This document shows, piece by piece, positions 24,565 to 37,606 of a DNA stretch of 64,000 nt. Numbering within the stretch: position 1 is the first letter of the stretch; the number at the start of each line of letters is the position of its first letter. Source of the stretch: Solanum dulcamara (lineage: Eukaryota > Streptophyta > Magnoliopsida > Solanales > Solanaceae); contig NC_077237.1 in NCBI RefSeq assembly GCF_947179165.1, positions 14,965,523 to 15,029,522 of the forward strand, written 5' to 3'. The notes under the pieces are model-generated. The model made no database searches and was not told where the DNA came from. It saw only the letters and a list, made by a program, of their open reading frames with translations. The translations under genes and the position numbers were made by a program.

Positions 24565-25868
24565 CTGGTGTCAACTTGATGTCACATGTACAAGCCATTA
24601 GATAACAATACCAATTCAAAGAAAATACAAGTCTGAATGTCTCCATATCTAGAATAGATTAAGGACATAAAGTAAAGGGTATGTGACACTTGCTGAAGCA
24701 ACTGACAACTACCTCACATACTCCAAAGTGCGATCCTCAGATATTGATGCGAGTAGAAGATCAAAATGTACCGGGCTCATGACCTACACAAGTGTAGAAA
24801 AACAAAGGAGTGAGTACTAAAACAACAAAGGGTACTCAGAAGCATCCTTTGCTGACCCTATACAAAGGGTGACGAGAACCCTAAATCCTGATGCACCATC
24901 CAAACCTCCAAATACTACAATCTGCACATAAATTCAACAACCAACCCATTCAAACAGATACAATTGTCATTAAGGTTATAACATATAGAAATTCTTCCCA
25001 AGTCATGTTATTTTATGATCCACACTCTACGATCGCAAAGAAGAAAACTAAGTCAAGACTTTCGCGATTGTGACATATTGATCCATTTGCGATGCCTAGG
25101 GTATAAAGACATACGCGAATGCAATAGACCTCACGCGATTCCAAAGTACTACAAATAAAATTTATGCGATAGCAAAGAAGATCCCACAATCACATAAGAA
25201 ACATCAGCATCAACAAAATATCAAAACTTAAAATTCTCTGAAAGACCCTCGAGATTCAATTGGAATCCCGTGCATACAAACTATTTATGTAACCCCACTA
25301 AGTTCGATATTTTAGATTCATTGGATCCATCTAAATATGGATCCAAGGTCTCCCTTATTCGGCATCCATTAAAGCCACTTCTAACTAACTTTCATCAAAA
25401 AGACTAAAATTCCCTCCGAACCACTAAAAAAACTAAACTCTACCTAGGCCTAAAATCACCTCTTGAATCCAATAAAATTGATGGAATTTCAATTCGAGCA
25501 TTTGAATTTCAAATATTGTCCAAAGTCAAACTTTGATCTTAACTTCCACTGAAACCACAACTCAAATGCTCAAATCATCATACTAACCTTGGAACTAGAA
25601 ACAATAATACTCTTAGACCAAGTTTCGCATTCTAGAACTGATGAAATTTATTGAAATCTATTCTGAGGCTTGTAGTTCCAGATGACAACTAATGCCACTT
25701 ATTTCAACTCAAAGCCTCCAAAACCCTAAAACTTCAAAAAATATCAACTTTTCAACCCGCTTTCAATTCTAACCACATTTACTGATCCAACATCACTCGG
25801 GGCACCTATCAGGATGGGTAAAATGGTAATTTTTCAAAGATTTCCAAAAATGACTTTTCAAATTATTA
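24331..25868 (-). repeat. 3' LTR of element D, internally deleted
   Basis: Compared with the 5' LTR (37607-40117), it lacks about 1 kb. Left-side homology stops at about 24995 ('atagaaattctt') and resumes with sequence corresponding to about 39197 ('aaatcatgttgttctatatg'). The missing part includes the short tandem repeats with 'catcggtataacactc'. The word array with cgatcgcaaag, tcgcgattgtg and cgcgattcc (25025-25200) remains. The long TC/TA microsatellite is inside this LTR. Confidence 0.7.
24475..24560. repeat. (TC)n(TA)n compound microsatellite
   Basis: About 13 TC units run directly into about 30 TA units. The matching place in D's other LTR (37750-37770) has only a short 'gtgtgtatatatatata', so the expansion occurred after insertion. 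The open frame across it (24417-24605) is a microsatellite artefact. Confidence 0.95.
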
Positions 25869-28725
25869 AATTATCCACTACTAAAAATTATGTTTGTCCT
25901 TAAACATAAATCTAAAGAAAGTACCCGAAGCCTCAAAAAGCTATAGATATCTAGAAGGCATATCTAACTCGGTCTCCCAAGTAGCCTCTCCAACTGGATG
26001 ATGCTTCCATTGGGCTTTCACATAACCTATCTCCTTAGTCCTTAGCTTACGAACTTGCTTATCCAAAATAGTTATAGGATCCTCCTCAAATGTCAATTAT
26101 GGATCCAAAATCATAGAATCAAGCGAAATCACATGGGACTCATTGGGTACATACTTCAGAAGCATGAAAACATGGAAGACAGGATGAACATAAGACAAAC
26201 TAGGTGGCAAGGCCAACTTATATACTACCTCTAAAATCCTCTCTCAGTTCTTAAACAAGCCAATGAACCTAGGTCTAAGCTTGCCTTTCTTCCTGTACCT
26301 CATCACACCCTTCATGGGTGACACCTTAATCCATACATTTCACCTTTCATAAACTCTAAAGCTCAAACTCTCTTATCGACATAACTCTTTTGTTGACTCT
26401 AGACTTTCAACAGTCTACTCTGAATCAAACAAACCTGCTCTATCGCATTCCTAAGAAAATCCATATTCAAGGTGCTTACCTCAACGACATAGATCAACCA
26501 ATTAGAGATATACATATCCTACCATATGCCGCCTCAAATGGAACCATCTAGATGCTGGAATGATAGCTGTTATTGAAGGCAAACTTTGCTAAAGTAAATG
26601 CTAGTCCCAATAATCTCCAAAGTCAATCATACACACTCAAAGCATGTCTTTCAATACTTGAATCATCCACTCAGATTGTTTATCAGTCTAGCGGTGAAAA
26701 GTTATACTCATTCCCAATTGAGTACCCAACCCATGTTGCATCTCCCTCTAAAAGTATGATGTAAAAAGAGAATCTCAATTGGAAATAATAGAAACATGTA
26801 TCCCGTGCAATCGAACTATCTGACTGAGTTAGATCTGAGCTAACTTCTCAGCTCTATACTTCACCTAGATAATAATAAAATGAGCAGACTTCATCAACCT
26901 ATCGATGGTCACCCAAATTGATTCATTACCATCGATGGTGGTAGGCACATCCACAACAAAGTGTATAGTGATATGTTCCCATTTTCAAATGGGCATCCTT
27001 TGAAATACAACACTAGGTAGATGGTGTTCAGACTTGACCTGTTGACAAGTGAAATACTTAGCCACGAATCCCATAATGTCTTTCTTCAAACCCCACTATT
27101 AGTAATACTATCTCAATTCATGATATATCTTTGCTGAACAATGTGCCTTCTCTAAAATTTATCTAGTTAAATTACCCACCTTAGGTATACAAATCCTACC
27201 TCTAATCCTCAACACACCTTCATAACCAAGTACCTCTTTCTTATATTCACCTCTCAACACTTTGTATCAAATGCTATACAATTTCTCATCCTTAAAATAC
27301 CTCTCCCTAATTTGCTCAATTAAGGAAGAACGAGCTTCTACAAAGGTAAGAACACCACTATCCTCTAAAACCTACAATCGAACAAGGATGTTAGCCAGCC
27401 TCTAAACATCTCTAGCTGATGGTCACTCCTCAACTCTAATTAAGGTAAGACTCTCCATACTAGAAGTCTTTCTACTTAATGCATCAACTATTAGATTTTC
27501 TTGCTAGGATGGTACAAAATAGTCATGTTGTTGTCTTTTAACATCTCCAACCACCTATGCTACCTCAAGTTTAGATCTTTTTGACTAAATATGTACTGAA
27601 GGCCATATGATCGGTGAAAACTTCACAATGCACCCCATATAAGTAATGGTGCCACAACTTCAACACAAAAACCACGATTGCCAACTCTAAGTCATAAGTA
27701 GGATAATTCTTCTCATGAGTCTTCAACTGCCTAGAAGATATGCTATCACCTTCCTTTTATGGATTAATACAACACCCAAGCCAACTCCAGAAGCATCACA
27801 ATATATAGAAAAGCCTCACCCTCCTCGGGTAAGGTCAGAACCAGATCCATAGTCAATAAGGTCTTGAGCTTTTGAAAGCTTTCCTCACACTCATTGAACT
27901 ACTAAAAGTCCACTTTATTTTTAGTCAACCAAGTTAGTGGGGTTGCAATAGTAGAGAAACCCTACACAAACCTTCTATATTAACCAGCCAACCCAATAAA
28001 ATTACAAATCTCGACAGGGGAAGTAGGCCTCATCTAATGTCTAACTGCCTCAATCTTAGATTGATCCACTCTATTACCCTCTTCTGGCACCACATGTCCC
28101 AAGAATATAACTGAACTAAGCTAGAACTCACACTTAGTAAAATTTGCATACAACTCTTTATTTCTCAATCTATGAAGCATGGTCCTCAAATGGCGAACAT
28201 GATCTACCTCAGTCTTGGAATACACTAAGATTTTATCAATGGATACAATCACAAAAGGAATCCAAATGCAAATAAAATACCCTATTCATCAACTCCAAAA
28301 AGACTATCAGGGCCTTAGTCAAACCAAATGATATCACTAAAAACTCATAATGGCCATATCGAGTTCAAACAATTGTCTTAGGGAAATTTGATGCCCTAAC
28401 CTTCAACTAGTGATATCCCAAATCTAATCAAACAAATCATCGATGTGCAAAAGAGGATACTTTTTTCTTAATGGTCATCTTATATAACTACCTATAATTA
28501 ATGTACATCCTCATAAAACCATCATTCTTCTTACAAACAAAACTGGTGCTCTTCACGGTGACACACTAGGGTGAATAAACCCCTTACTCGGCATATCTTG
28601 TAATTGATCCTTTAACTTCTTCAACTCTACTAAAGCCATTAGAAATGGGATTAGTTTCCGACTTCTAATCAATAGAAAAGTTGATACTCTAATCGGAGGA
28701 ACACCTAGATGGTAAGTATGAAATA
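25869..28725 (-). pseudogene. Chromoviral pol remnant (RT, RNase H, integrase, chromodomain)
   Basis: Read on the minus strand with many stops and frameshifts, this gives the C-terminal part of a Ty3/gypsy polyprotein. Near 28480-28690 is the RT start (a SKGFIHPSVSP-like block and a 'MRMYINYR' block). RT continues to about 28000, RNase H lies at about 27600-27850, and integrase runs through about 27300-26450. At 26090-25930 a chromodomain-like tail reads FEEDPITILDKQVRKLRTKE, then a V-K-A-Q-W block and EATWE. Such a tail marks Tekay/Del-type chromoviruses, where the chromodomain guides integration to heterochromatin. The frame breaks off at the DLPGVPP region where the family-E LTR begins, so protease and gag are missing on this side. 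Non-functional. Confidence 0.75.
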
Positions 28726-30570
28726 TGTAACAGCTCTGAAGTTGGAAAGTTGAGTTGGAAAGAAAAATGTAGAGAAATTATTGGTCCAAGTTTGTAAGAG
28801 GCTCTGTACGGACCGTATAAAGTTATATGGTCCATAGGAGGCTTTATTAGATGAGCCTGGAAAATAGAAAATTTCCTAAGTCCAGAACACGAAAGGTCTT
28901 ACGGACTGTAAAGATATCTACAGATCATATATCCATCTGTAGATCAATATTTAGAGGCTTGGATCAAGGTCTTTCAGGAAGAATATGTTTTACGGATCGT
29001 GGTGGCTTCTACGGACCGTAGACCACACCACTGTAATTAGGAAAGTTTTGGATCAAGAAAGTTCTACAGAAGGTTTGGACTGTCCATGTAAGGATCCATG
29101 GACTATAGACTCGACTATAGAAGGAAAGTTCAGAGAGTTGATTTTAGGAGATTGAACAGGATGAGAGAGTTATATGATTTGTAGATTGTTTTATAGACCG
29201 TAGAAAGGGGTCGTAGAGGAAAATTCTGAGAGTTAGGATCTTTGTAATTGTTTTCCATGAGACCTTGGATGGTTTGTGAAGTTTTCTATGGACCATAGAC
29301 GTTAGTAGAACCAACCCGTCAGTTATTTTTCTAGGGATAGTTTAGTTATTTCCTATTATTTTAATACCTAAGCTATGTTGTTTTGGACCTATTCTAAAGA
29401 CCTTTAACTATCCTTACTTTTCAAAATTCCCCCATTCCCTCTCATTCATTCAAAACCCCTAAGTCTCTCAAGATATTCTCTCTAAAGGTCTTCTTCTCCA
29501 ATCAAGCTAGGGTTTCAAGCTTCAAGTCTCCTCTTCATGTTTTAAGGATGGAATTCATTGAGGTATGTGAGAATTTCTTCCGTGGATCCTTTTCCATCCA
29601 TGGAGTTCCAAAGAATCTCAAATTTCACTTTATGATTTCTTCCACGAACTTAGGGTTTTCATGATTATATATTGGGTTCAATCAATTATGATTTATTAAT
29701 TCTCAATGATCTTTTTATGCATGATTTAATCTTAATTACATGTATTTAATGTATTTATTATGAACCCATGCATTATGCCTATCCTATGATTTATGAACTA
29801 TGTTTGATAATTATGCATGCATCATAAATTTAAGAAACAATGATTTTAAAGATGATTTTAGATAAAGTATCAAGTATGATTTATGAAAACGAGATTTCTC
29901 AAAGTGAAGTATTCTTATCATGAAGGATTTGCATGATTTTATATGAATAAGCTTATTATGATTTATATGATTATCATGATTTAGATGCTTGTCATAATTT
30001 GTAAGGAGCTACTCTTATGATTATCTGTTTCTCATTAATGATTCAGAATTAGTAGATTCTTACATATTCTTATGATTATACACAATTTCCTTTAGGAGTC
30101 TACTTAGCACCGAGTGGAATATTGTATGAAGGCTCACCAGTTCGTAGAGGCATAAGACATTTAGTAGCAATTCCTTTATCCTATAACTACGTGCTACTGT
30201 AGGATGTGCCAATTGGACATAGTTTAGCGGATCCACATTAGCTCATGACTCATGCCTTTATGCCTTGAAAAGCATATTGGTCCCTTTTTGTGTGGCAACA
30301 CACCATTCTCCATGTCGTAGCTCACACGGTTATATGTCAGTTATCGGTATCTCCAACATTTCTGTTATGAATCTCAAAATATTGCATGACCTTGTACTAT
30401 GTTTTCAAAATCAGATCATCAGTTTCCTATTATGTTTACTTGGTCATTACATTAGCAAGTTTTCAAAATTATCATGTTATGATGTCATGTTTATGCATTT
30501 TCCTCATACTCAATATATTCCAAGTACTAACTGCATACTTTTTTTCCAATATTATTTTATAATATAGGTT
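28726..30570 (+). mobile_element. Family-E LTR, 3' truncated
   Basis: It starts TGTAACAGCTCTGAAGTTGG and has an array of tacggaccgta-type words (28806-29300). Then comes a leader-like block with 'ctctcattcattcaaaaccc' and a donor-like gaggtatgtgag near 29560. Many blocks parallel LTR F at 51790-53869, including 'gacttagcaccga' / 'tacttagcaccga' and 'cataactacgtgc' / 'tataactacgtgc'. It ends abruptly near 30570 in minus-strand gag sequence, lacking roughly the last 350 bases that F has, so a deletion joined it to element G. Confidence 0.65.
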
Positions 30571-31773
30571 CTGATTCATCTCATTAGGCGCATAATTAGT
30601 ATGGATTCTTATCTGCTGTGACCCTTGGTATCTCTGACCTGCACTGTATGACCTAGGAGGTGTATGACTACACTTAGAAGCTGGCAATGAATAATGAACT
30701 AATCCTCTAAACTAGAAAGAACCACCTCCACTATAAGACCCTTTACCTCTAGATGAGGTACTTGAAAATTGACCAAGAACGGGTCCTCTTAGGATGCCTC
30801 CTTAGAGGAACCCATAATGGACTAGAAGGAACCCCCTCACGGGTAGATCAGAACACTGTTGTATGGATAGAATAGGTCAATCTTCGCACAAATTTGTGAA
30901 CCCGCTCAGTCTCAATAGGAAGGACGACCAAAGTATGTTTAGACAACTGGTAGAAATGAGTCTTATACTTGAAAACTACGAGGCACTCCTGCCTCAAACT
31001 CTTAAACCACAACCAACTCTCCTCCCTTACACTCTAGAGAATGAAACGATCATAGAAGGCACTAGCAAACTCATCCCAAGTCACCTGTTGTGATCCAACT
31101 GGTATGGAACTCAAATACACTCTCCACCACTCCCTAGACAAACCCCGTAGATGAAGTGTAGCATAACAAACTCTATGGGTCTCGTCTAACCCCACTAGCT
31201 CTAACAACTTCCTTCACGTGGTCAGAAAGTCATTAGCATCCTCAGTCTCCCCACCCTAAAACTGAGGTGGGTCTTTCTTCTTGAACCTCTCATATCGATT
31301 CTGCTCATCGTCAGTCAATATGATCACAGGTGCACCATGGGCTCTCTCCATCTGCACTCCACCCTTATTAGCTATAGGGTCGCAAATGGTTGTCTCAACA
31401 GATCCTAAATAATCGAACCTGATACTGCTCTAGGATCTAAGTCCCTGCTCTAATCTGAGAACCCTCGGGTGTATCTATCCCAACCAACACTCTTTGTAAG
31501 CCCTCAAGCGCACCCAATACTCACATCAATGTGGCTTGAAATAACGGTATAATAGCAAGCTCTGAAGGGACCTGGTCCTCTCTAGCGTTAACTTGTGGCT
31601 CAGCAGAAGCCTCTCTAGCATGACCTCTAATTGGTGTCGCTTCTCAAGAACGACCTCTACCTGTTGCCTCTCCACAACCACGACCTCTAGCTGTGCTTCT
31701 ATCTCATCCTAATATCAGCCTCTAGGACAACCTTCCTTCGTATACCGCTAGTTGTAGCTTTGTTCCTAGCCAT
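30571..31773 (-). pseudogene. Chromoviral gag remnant of element G
   Basis: The start codon is at 31773 on the minus strand (MARNKATTSG), at the usual distance from the G primer site and with the usual MARxR-type beginning. The reading frame is broken many times. Recognisable pieces include a retrotransposon gag core around 31020-31330 and a C-terminal RSYSAGQRYQGSQQ run near 30610-30650, which normally precedes the CCHC zinc knuckle. The knuckle and everything beyond it are lost at the junction with the family-E LTR. The protein would have formed the virus-like particle coat. Confidence 0.65.
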
Positions 31774-31973
31774 CTTTCAAAAAAGACACATGATATCTCA
31801 ACATCACGCAACCACACACGATATGAATTGAAAGAACAAAAGGAAAATTTCCTAATATCCTTCATAGCCTTTTGAAGATAAGTACAAACATCTCTATATC
31901 AATCCTTGAAACTCTATTTAGACTTGAATTGTACACTCGTGAGACCTATAAACCTTGGGATCTAATACCATTT
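31774..31973 (-). other. Element G primer-binding site and leader
   Basis: The sequence 'gatctaataccattt' next to the LTR edge at 31974 is, on the minus strand, a decayed form of TGGTATCAGAGC, the primer site complementary to the 3' end of initiator tRNA-Met. The leader up to the gag start is short and non-coding. Confidence 0.6.
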
Positions 31974-34614
31974 TATCATAACCCAAATCCGAGTGTGATG
32001 GTGCTCGTATCAATCCACCAAGACGAGTCAGCCTAAAACTCAAAAGAAAGTGAATGGGGGAAATAAATGAGGTAAAACAAGGTTTAACTTAAAAAAGCAG
32101 ATAAATAACTCAAAATAAATTCCCCAAGATTGGTTGTCACGTTATACTAGCTACTAATGAAATACAAAATAAGAAAGAAATACATTCATAATATTTTTGT
32201 GTCAAGAACAGGACTAAAACATAAAGAAAGAGTAAGAAAAGCCCATTGGATGGATGTTACAACTATCTCAACAACTCAAAATAGTAGCTTCGGATGCAAT
32301 AGGAAATACTAGGAGATTAAGTAGGTCCAAGCTCATAAACTACGCAATTGTAGAAATAAGGAGTAAGCACCAAATAACATGGTACTCAATAAGTAGACTA
32401 CCAACGCTAAGCAAACTTAAATTGAAAACATGTACTCCTGTCATCCCAACTGAACCTCCTCAACTACAACCTGAATAGAAAACAATCCAACTCTACATTC
32501 GTATATCAATAAGACACATTCCATGAATACTCATCAATAATATCATCAAATGAATCATATCAAGTACATCAAATACAAGGCAACAAGGAATAAAAATGAA
32601 TCCATAACTATCAGAAAGGTGTGATGCAATAAAATGAGCTGATGCATGTCTGTCCCATCGGTACATATTTGCTGAATCTCAGTCCTAAACCCACGGAAGA
32701 CATTTCATTCCATGTAACCTTCCATGGAGCGTGTGACATGTCTCCTTATATATATATAAATATATCATTCCATAGAGAGTGTGGACCGACCCCTTTGTTT
32801 CATAATACTTGCCACAGTGCATATGGCGTGGTCCCTTTGTTTCATAATACCTGCCATGGAGCGTATGGCACTACCTCTTTATTTTACAATTATTTTCAGT
32901 CTCAACACAGTATGTTAGAACCAATGCATTTAAGCCATGTGCATACAAATCACAATAATATGGTGAAATTAACAAGAATACACAATTAATATCTAGATAA
33001 GCACTTCATATGTTCACAATATATCAAAGTCATCATCACATAGATCATATCGATATAAATCATCAAATTGCCATTTTATTACTCCTTTTCATCTTTATTG
33101 AGATCAATGAAAATAAATAAGTACCTAATCCAATTTCCATTACTCCCCAATACATATAACAAGGAATATAAGATTCTAAAAGATTTAACGAAGGTTTAGA
33201 AGTTCACTTGCCTCGATTTTAATCACAAACTATCCCAAAACTTGGGCCTTTTCCTTTCATCAGCTCTCCGAGTCAATAAAACCTATTCAATAAGAATACG
33301 AGTACAATGACACCCAAAATCATCAATTTTGGAAATGGACCAAAATTGACCAAAAAACTCAAATCCGGAAAAGAATGGGTATTTTTGGAAATTTTTGTAT
33401 AAAAATGTTCTCCAATGTATTCAGAATCTATTAGTGAAAACAATTTAAACAACGAGGTTAAAATTAGTTCATAATCACCATTTTAATTTTAAAAAACCTT
33501 GAGTTCTTGAAAAATCCCCAAATTAGAGCAAAATCAAGAATTAAAGATCAATTTCATGATATAGTCAATGGTTAATGACGATTATGGGTCAAAGTAATAT
33601 ATTCAATAGTTTCTATGCAAAAATCCCCTTAAAATTGCCTTCCTCCGAGCTCTCTTAGTCCAAAAATAGTGAAAAATAGGTACATTCCCAACCTTGGGAA
33701 ATAACTATTGTTCAAGGAAAATTCATCCTCTACAAAAAAAGGACAAGTAACTCCGCGAACAGTGAGGCAAGCTTTGGGACACTATGCGAACTCGGCATAA
33801 GCCTCGAGAACATGAACAAGGGACAACATATACTCCACGAATAAGGTCTAGATCCTGGGAACGTGGAGAAGGAAGTACCTAAGCTCCAAGAATGCGGCCT
33901 ATGGCCCGCAAATATAGAGAAGCATTTCTACGACATCAGATCATAGTTGATAGGAAGCACACTAGAATATATTAAAAGATTGGACTCTCGGGATTCGTTT
34001 GAAATTTTGTGCACACAAACCAAATATGCTACCCTACTAAATTCGATATTCTGGACTCAATGGAATCGTACCAATTTGAATTTGAGGTCTCCTTGACCTG
34101 AAATCCATTTAGTCATAACTAAACTAGTTTAGGACTCAAAAAGACTAAAATACCCTCAGAGCTCCCAAAATATACATTGAAACTCTTTCTAGACCTAAAA
34201 TCACCTCTTGAATCTAGCAGAATCATCGAAAATCCAATCCAAGCATTCAAACTTCAAACATTGGCCTGAGTCAAACCTTAGTTCAAAATAACTCAAACTT
34301 CCAACTTAGGACCTCAAATCCCCGAAACAACTCTAATTTCAAAAATGACACCTCTTTTAGACCAAATTTCACATTTCGAAGCTGATGAAACTGATGGAAT
34401 TCTATTCTGAGACTCGTCGCTCCAATTGGTACCAAATATCACTTTGAACAACTTACACCTTCAAAACTGAACATCTTTCAAATATCTAGACTTCTCAAAG
34501 AATTTTCTCAAACCAACGCCAAACACTGACCAAATATGACTCTGGGCAAATCTCGGGAGGGATAAAATAGTTATTTTATGAAAATTTCCAAAAATGACCA
34601 TCAGAGTCATTACA
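31974..34614 (-). repeat. 5' LTR of element G
   Basis: It runs from the decayed 'tatcataaccc' edge to 'cagagtcattaca', which reads TGTAATGACTC on the minus strand. It contains tandem blocks of 'catggagcgtatgg' with 'cctttgtttcataatac' (about 32700-32880) and a word-array region (33750-33915: aactccgcgaac, catgcgg-like words, tgcggcctatggcccgca). The 3' LTR partner is not present in the window, so G is 3'-truncated. Confidence 0.65.
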
Positions 34615-34890
34615 TTGTTTGCATGAATTGGATACATGCTTGTTATGCTTCAGTCGATTGTAGAGCCAGAGTCTTAAAATTTTAGTTTCCTAATGAGTCA
34701 GTCAGAGAGTGGAACAGTAGTACCTCAACGTCTATCGGTCGGTTTGTTTCTTACCTTAAGGCCAAAAAAATAATTTTCAAAGGTTGTATCTATCATCTAG
34801 TTCATTTTAAGGATATAGTTCTGAAACCCCAACTCTTTAGTCTATTCCTATTATCAATGACTTTCCATAAGTTTTTTTTGAATATCTTCC
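34615..34890 (+). pseudogene. Gypsy protease-region fragment (fragment H), plus strand
   Basis: The plus-strand translation, with frame breaks, contains pieces of the block between protease and RT: a 'CYASVDCRARVLKF' stretch, then 'FPNESVREW', then 'KIIFKGC.YHLV'. This resembles the segment after the GMDWL motif of gypsy protease. Its orientation is opposite to the flanking G and D sequence. It is only about 270 bases long and flanked by LTR edges, so it is a rearrangement scrap. Confidence 0.55.
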
Positions 34891-36293
34891 TAGATTTTAT
34901 CTGAGAGACACTTTATCTGAAAGCATCTAAATTATGATAATTATATAAACTGATTGATACTTTATCTGAAAGCATCCTTAAAAAAACATGAAAATATGAG
35001 TTCATAAGACCTGCATTCGAAAATAGCATATTTTGATCATGTTAATACTTGCACGTCATGGGTTCGTGAGAATATCATTGAAATCATTGAATTAAGAGTA
35101 ATTCATGCATAATAAGATCATTCATAAATAAGAAATAAAACTCCAACAAAACCCATCAGAAATCATGAAACCCAAGAATTTGGAAAAATCATAAATTGAG
35201 AAATTAAAGTTTCTTTGGGACTTAATGAGTGAAAAATAACCCATTGATGAAATTTCCACATACCTTGATAAAATCCTAGGTAAAATCTTCAATGGAGACT
35301 TGAGCTTTTTAAGCCCTAGATTGCTTGGAAGAGAAGACTTGAGATAAAGGGGTTTGGAATTTTAGGTGAATGAGAGTGAATGAGATGGTTAGGGGTCTTA
35401 GCAATCACTTATACTCTTCAAAATAAGCCAAAAATGACATAATATAGGAAATAAAAGAGTGGGGAAAGATTGAAATACTTTTAACAAATAATTGTCAAAC
35501 AGTTTTTACGGGACAATCTACGAGTCATAGAGTCTGTTCGTAGAAAGTTAGATGAAATTCCTCAGTTTCCAATTTTGAAAAACAAACCATCTCTGTGATC
35601 CATCAAACATTATACGACCCCCTCCTCCTTTACTGGTGAGCTAGTTCTCATTCTTTATTGATAAAATATGATTTTTTTGTCCACTTTCTTCATCCCCTTC
35701 TATCAAAAATGATCAAAAAGACTTAAACTTCTAATTCTACGGAACCAGCTTTCCCAATCAATCAATTCAAATTAATGTGAAGGAACCTGCCCTTATCGAA
35801 TTGAATGTCTACCCTTCCCGTATTTGAAGACAAACTAATGTTTAAGATCATTTTTTTGGCACTCACTTACTTCATCTTAAATAAAGTTCAATTTACTTTT
35901 TCGATTCGATAATCCCCTCGTAGAACTAAAATTACAAAAAATTGAAGATCAATGCGCAAGATACATTTAAAAGTCGTAAATTAAAGTATGACCCATACTA
36001 TTTGTCATAAAACCCAAGTACTGAAAAGGTGAAATATCAGAAGTAGATCCACGACTCCGAACTACGAGCCATAAAATCTTCTACGGTCTGTGAACACTTA
36101 TGCAGACCATAAAAACTCTTATAAACTTGAGTCTTAAAATTTCACTTTGTGAAGTCCACTCTACGAATGGTATCTGCAGTCCATGACCCTTTCTATAGAC
36201 CATGAATGCCTTCCATAAAAGGTCACTTGTGCAGATTTTCAACAACTTTTCTACATTTTCTAATTCCATCTTAGGTACTTTTATGGTATTACA
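34891..36293 (-). repeat. Family-E-like LTR fragment, minus orientation
   Basis: The right end 'tatggtattaca' reads TGTAATACCATA on the minus strand. Reverse-complement blocks around 35230-35400 parallel LTR E: an 'acctaaaattccaaacccc' leader, then a tcaaggtatgtgg donor-like site near 35270. Word-array units such as 'tacggtctgtga' (36081-36092) and 'ctacgagtcatag' (35519-35531) are present. About 35630-36000 has no counterpart in LTR E and may be a further small insertion of unknown type. Confidence 0.5.
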
Positions 36294-37398
36294 CTGTATG
36301 AATTGGTCCACATGGCTAGGAAGAACCACCTCTCTTGGAAGACCCTCTACCTCCCAATAAGGCACCAGAAAACTGACCAAAACATGTCTCTAATATCCCC
36401 AAACTCCTCCCGCTCTATCAACTCCACCTCTTTTTGGCTGCCAAAACTAGGGAATTAAAGGTAGCTCCCTCATAGGTTTATTTGAACACTGTAATACGAG
36501 TGGGGTAGGACAAATCCCCTTATAAACTTGCACATCCTCTTGACATCATCAGGCATAATAGCTAAGGCCTGCGTAGACAAATGGTAGAAATTTGTCTTAT
36601 ACTCCGCATTGTGAGGCTCTCATATCTCAAAGTCTAAAATCTCAGTCTGTTCTCCTCTCTTACACTATTTGGGAACAAATGATCATAGAAAGCAAGAGAA
36701 AACATCTCCCAAGTCACCGATGGAGATCCAACAAGCCTAGAATTCAAATAGACTTGATACCACTCTCTAGCTAGGCCATGTAACTGAAGTGTAGGGTAGT
36801 GAACCCTTTGTGAATAAGCCAAGTCAACCGTATCAAACAACCCTCGACATGTAGATAAGAACTCGTGTGTATTCTCACCCTTTCCACCTTGAAACTGAGG
36901 TGAATCCAATTTTTCCTAAACTTCTCATAATGATGCTGCTCCTCATTAGATAACACTAGAAAATGTGCACCTTGGACTTTAACCCCTTGTAAAGGATCAC
37001 CATCAACTCTTTGACCCATTGGTAGCTATCCCACTAGACCATGAACAATCAGGACCTGATGTTAATTTGGGGTTTGAACCGATGCTCTGGTCGGAGAACT
37101 ATGTGGTGTTCATGTTGCACCCCCACTTAGAGCATAACCCTCAAGAACACCCAAAACCCTCAGTAAGGTGTCTTACAACAACTGTGCAGTAGCATACTCT
37201 AGAGAATTCTGATCCCCTCTAACATCAATCTCTAGTTTGAGGGAGTCTTCTGACATGGAATTTAGTCGGTGCCACTCCTCGAACATGGCCTCTGCCCCTC
37301 ATACAAGATCTACCTCTACCCCTAGATAGAGTCCTGACAACACGCTCGAGGACTGCCTTCTCTCCTTTACTAGCAGCATCAACTCTTATCCTAGCCAT
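36294..37398 (-). pseudogene. Chromoviral gag remnant of element D
   Basis: The likely start is at 37398 on the minus strand (MARIRVDAAS). The best-preserved part (36634-36909) encodes a typical retrotransposon gag core: FQGGKGENTHEFL, then LHGLAREWYQVYLNSR and VTWEMFSLAFYDH. Basic R/G repeats near the N terminus are visible at about 37260-37370. Stops and frameshifts break the frame, and the C-terminal zinc-knuckle part is cut off at 36293 by the LTR fragment. Confidence 0.7.
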
Positions 37399-37606
37399 CT
37401 AACAAATGAACACTCGACGACTCAGTACTTGCAGAAGTAAACACGCACGATGAGAATGAATGAACTAAAGAATGTTTCCTAACATTCCTTGTAAGGACTA
37501 GCCTCTTGAAGATGAGCAACGGGCGTCTTTGCGCCAATCCTTGAGAATCTAATAGAGTTGCTTGTACATATGTGAGACCTATGAACCTGGAGATCTGATA
37601 CTAATT

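Noticed and set aside
24417..24605. 62-codon frame with alternating Tyr-Ile and Ser-Leu
   Set aside because: It is pure translation of the TC/TA microsatellite.
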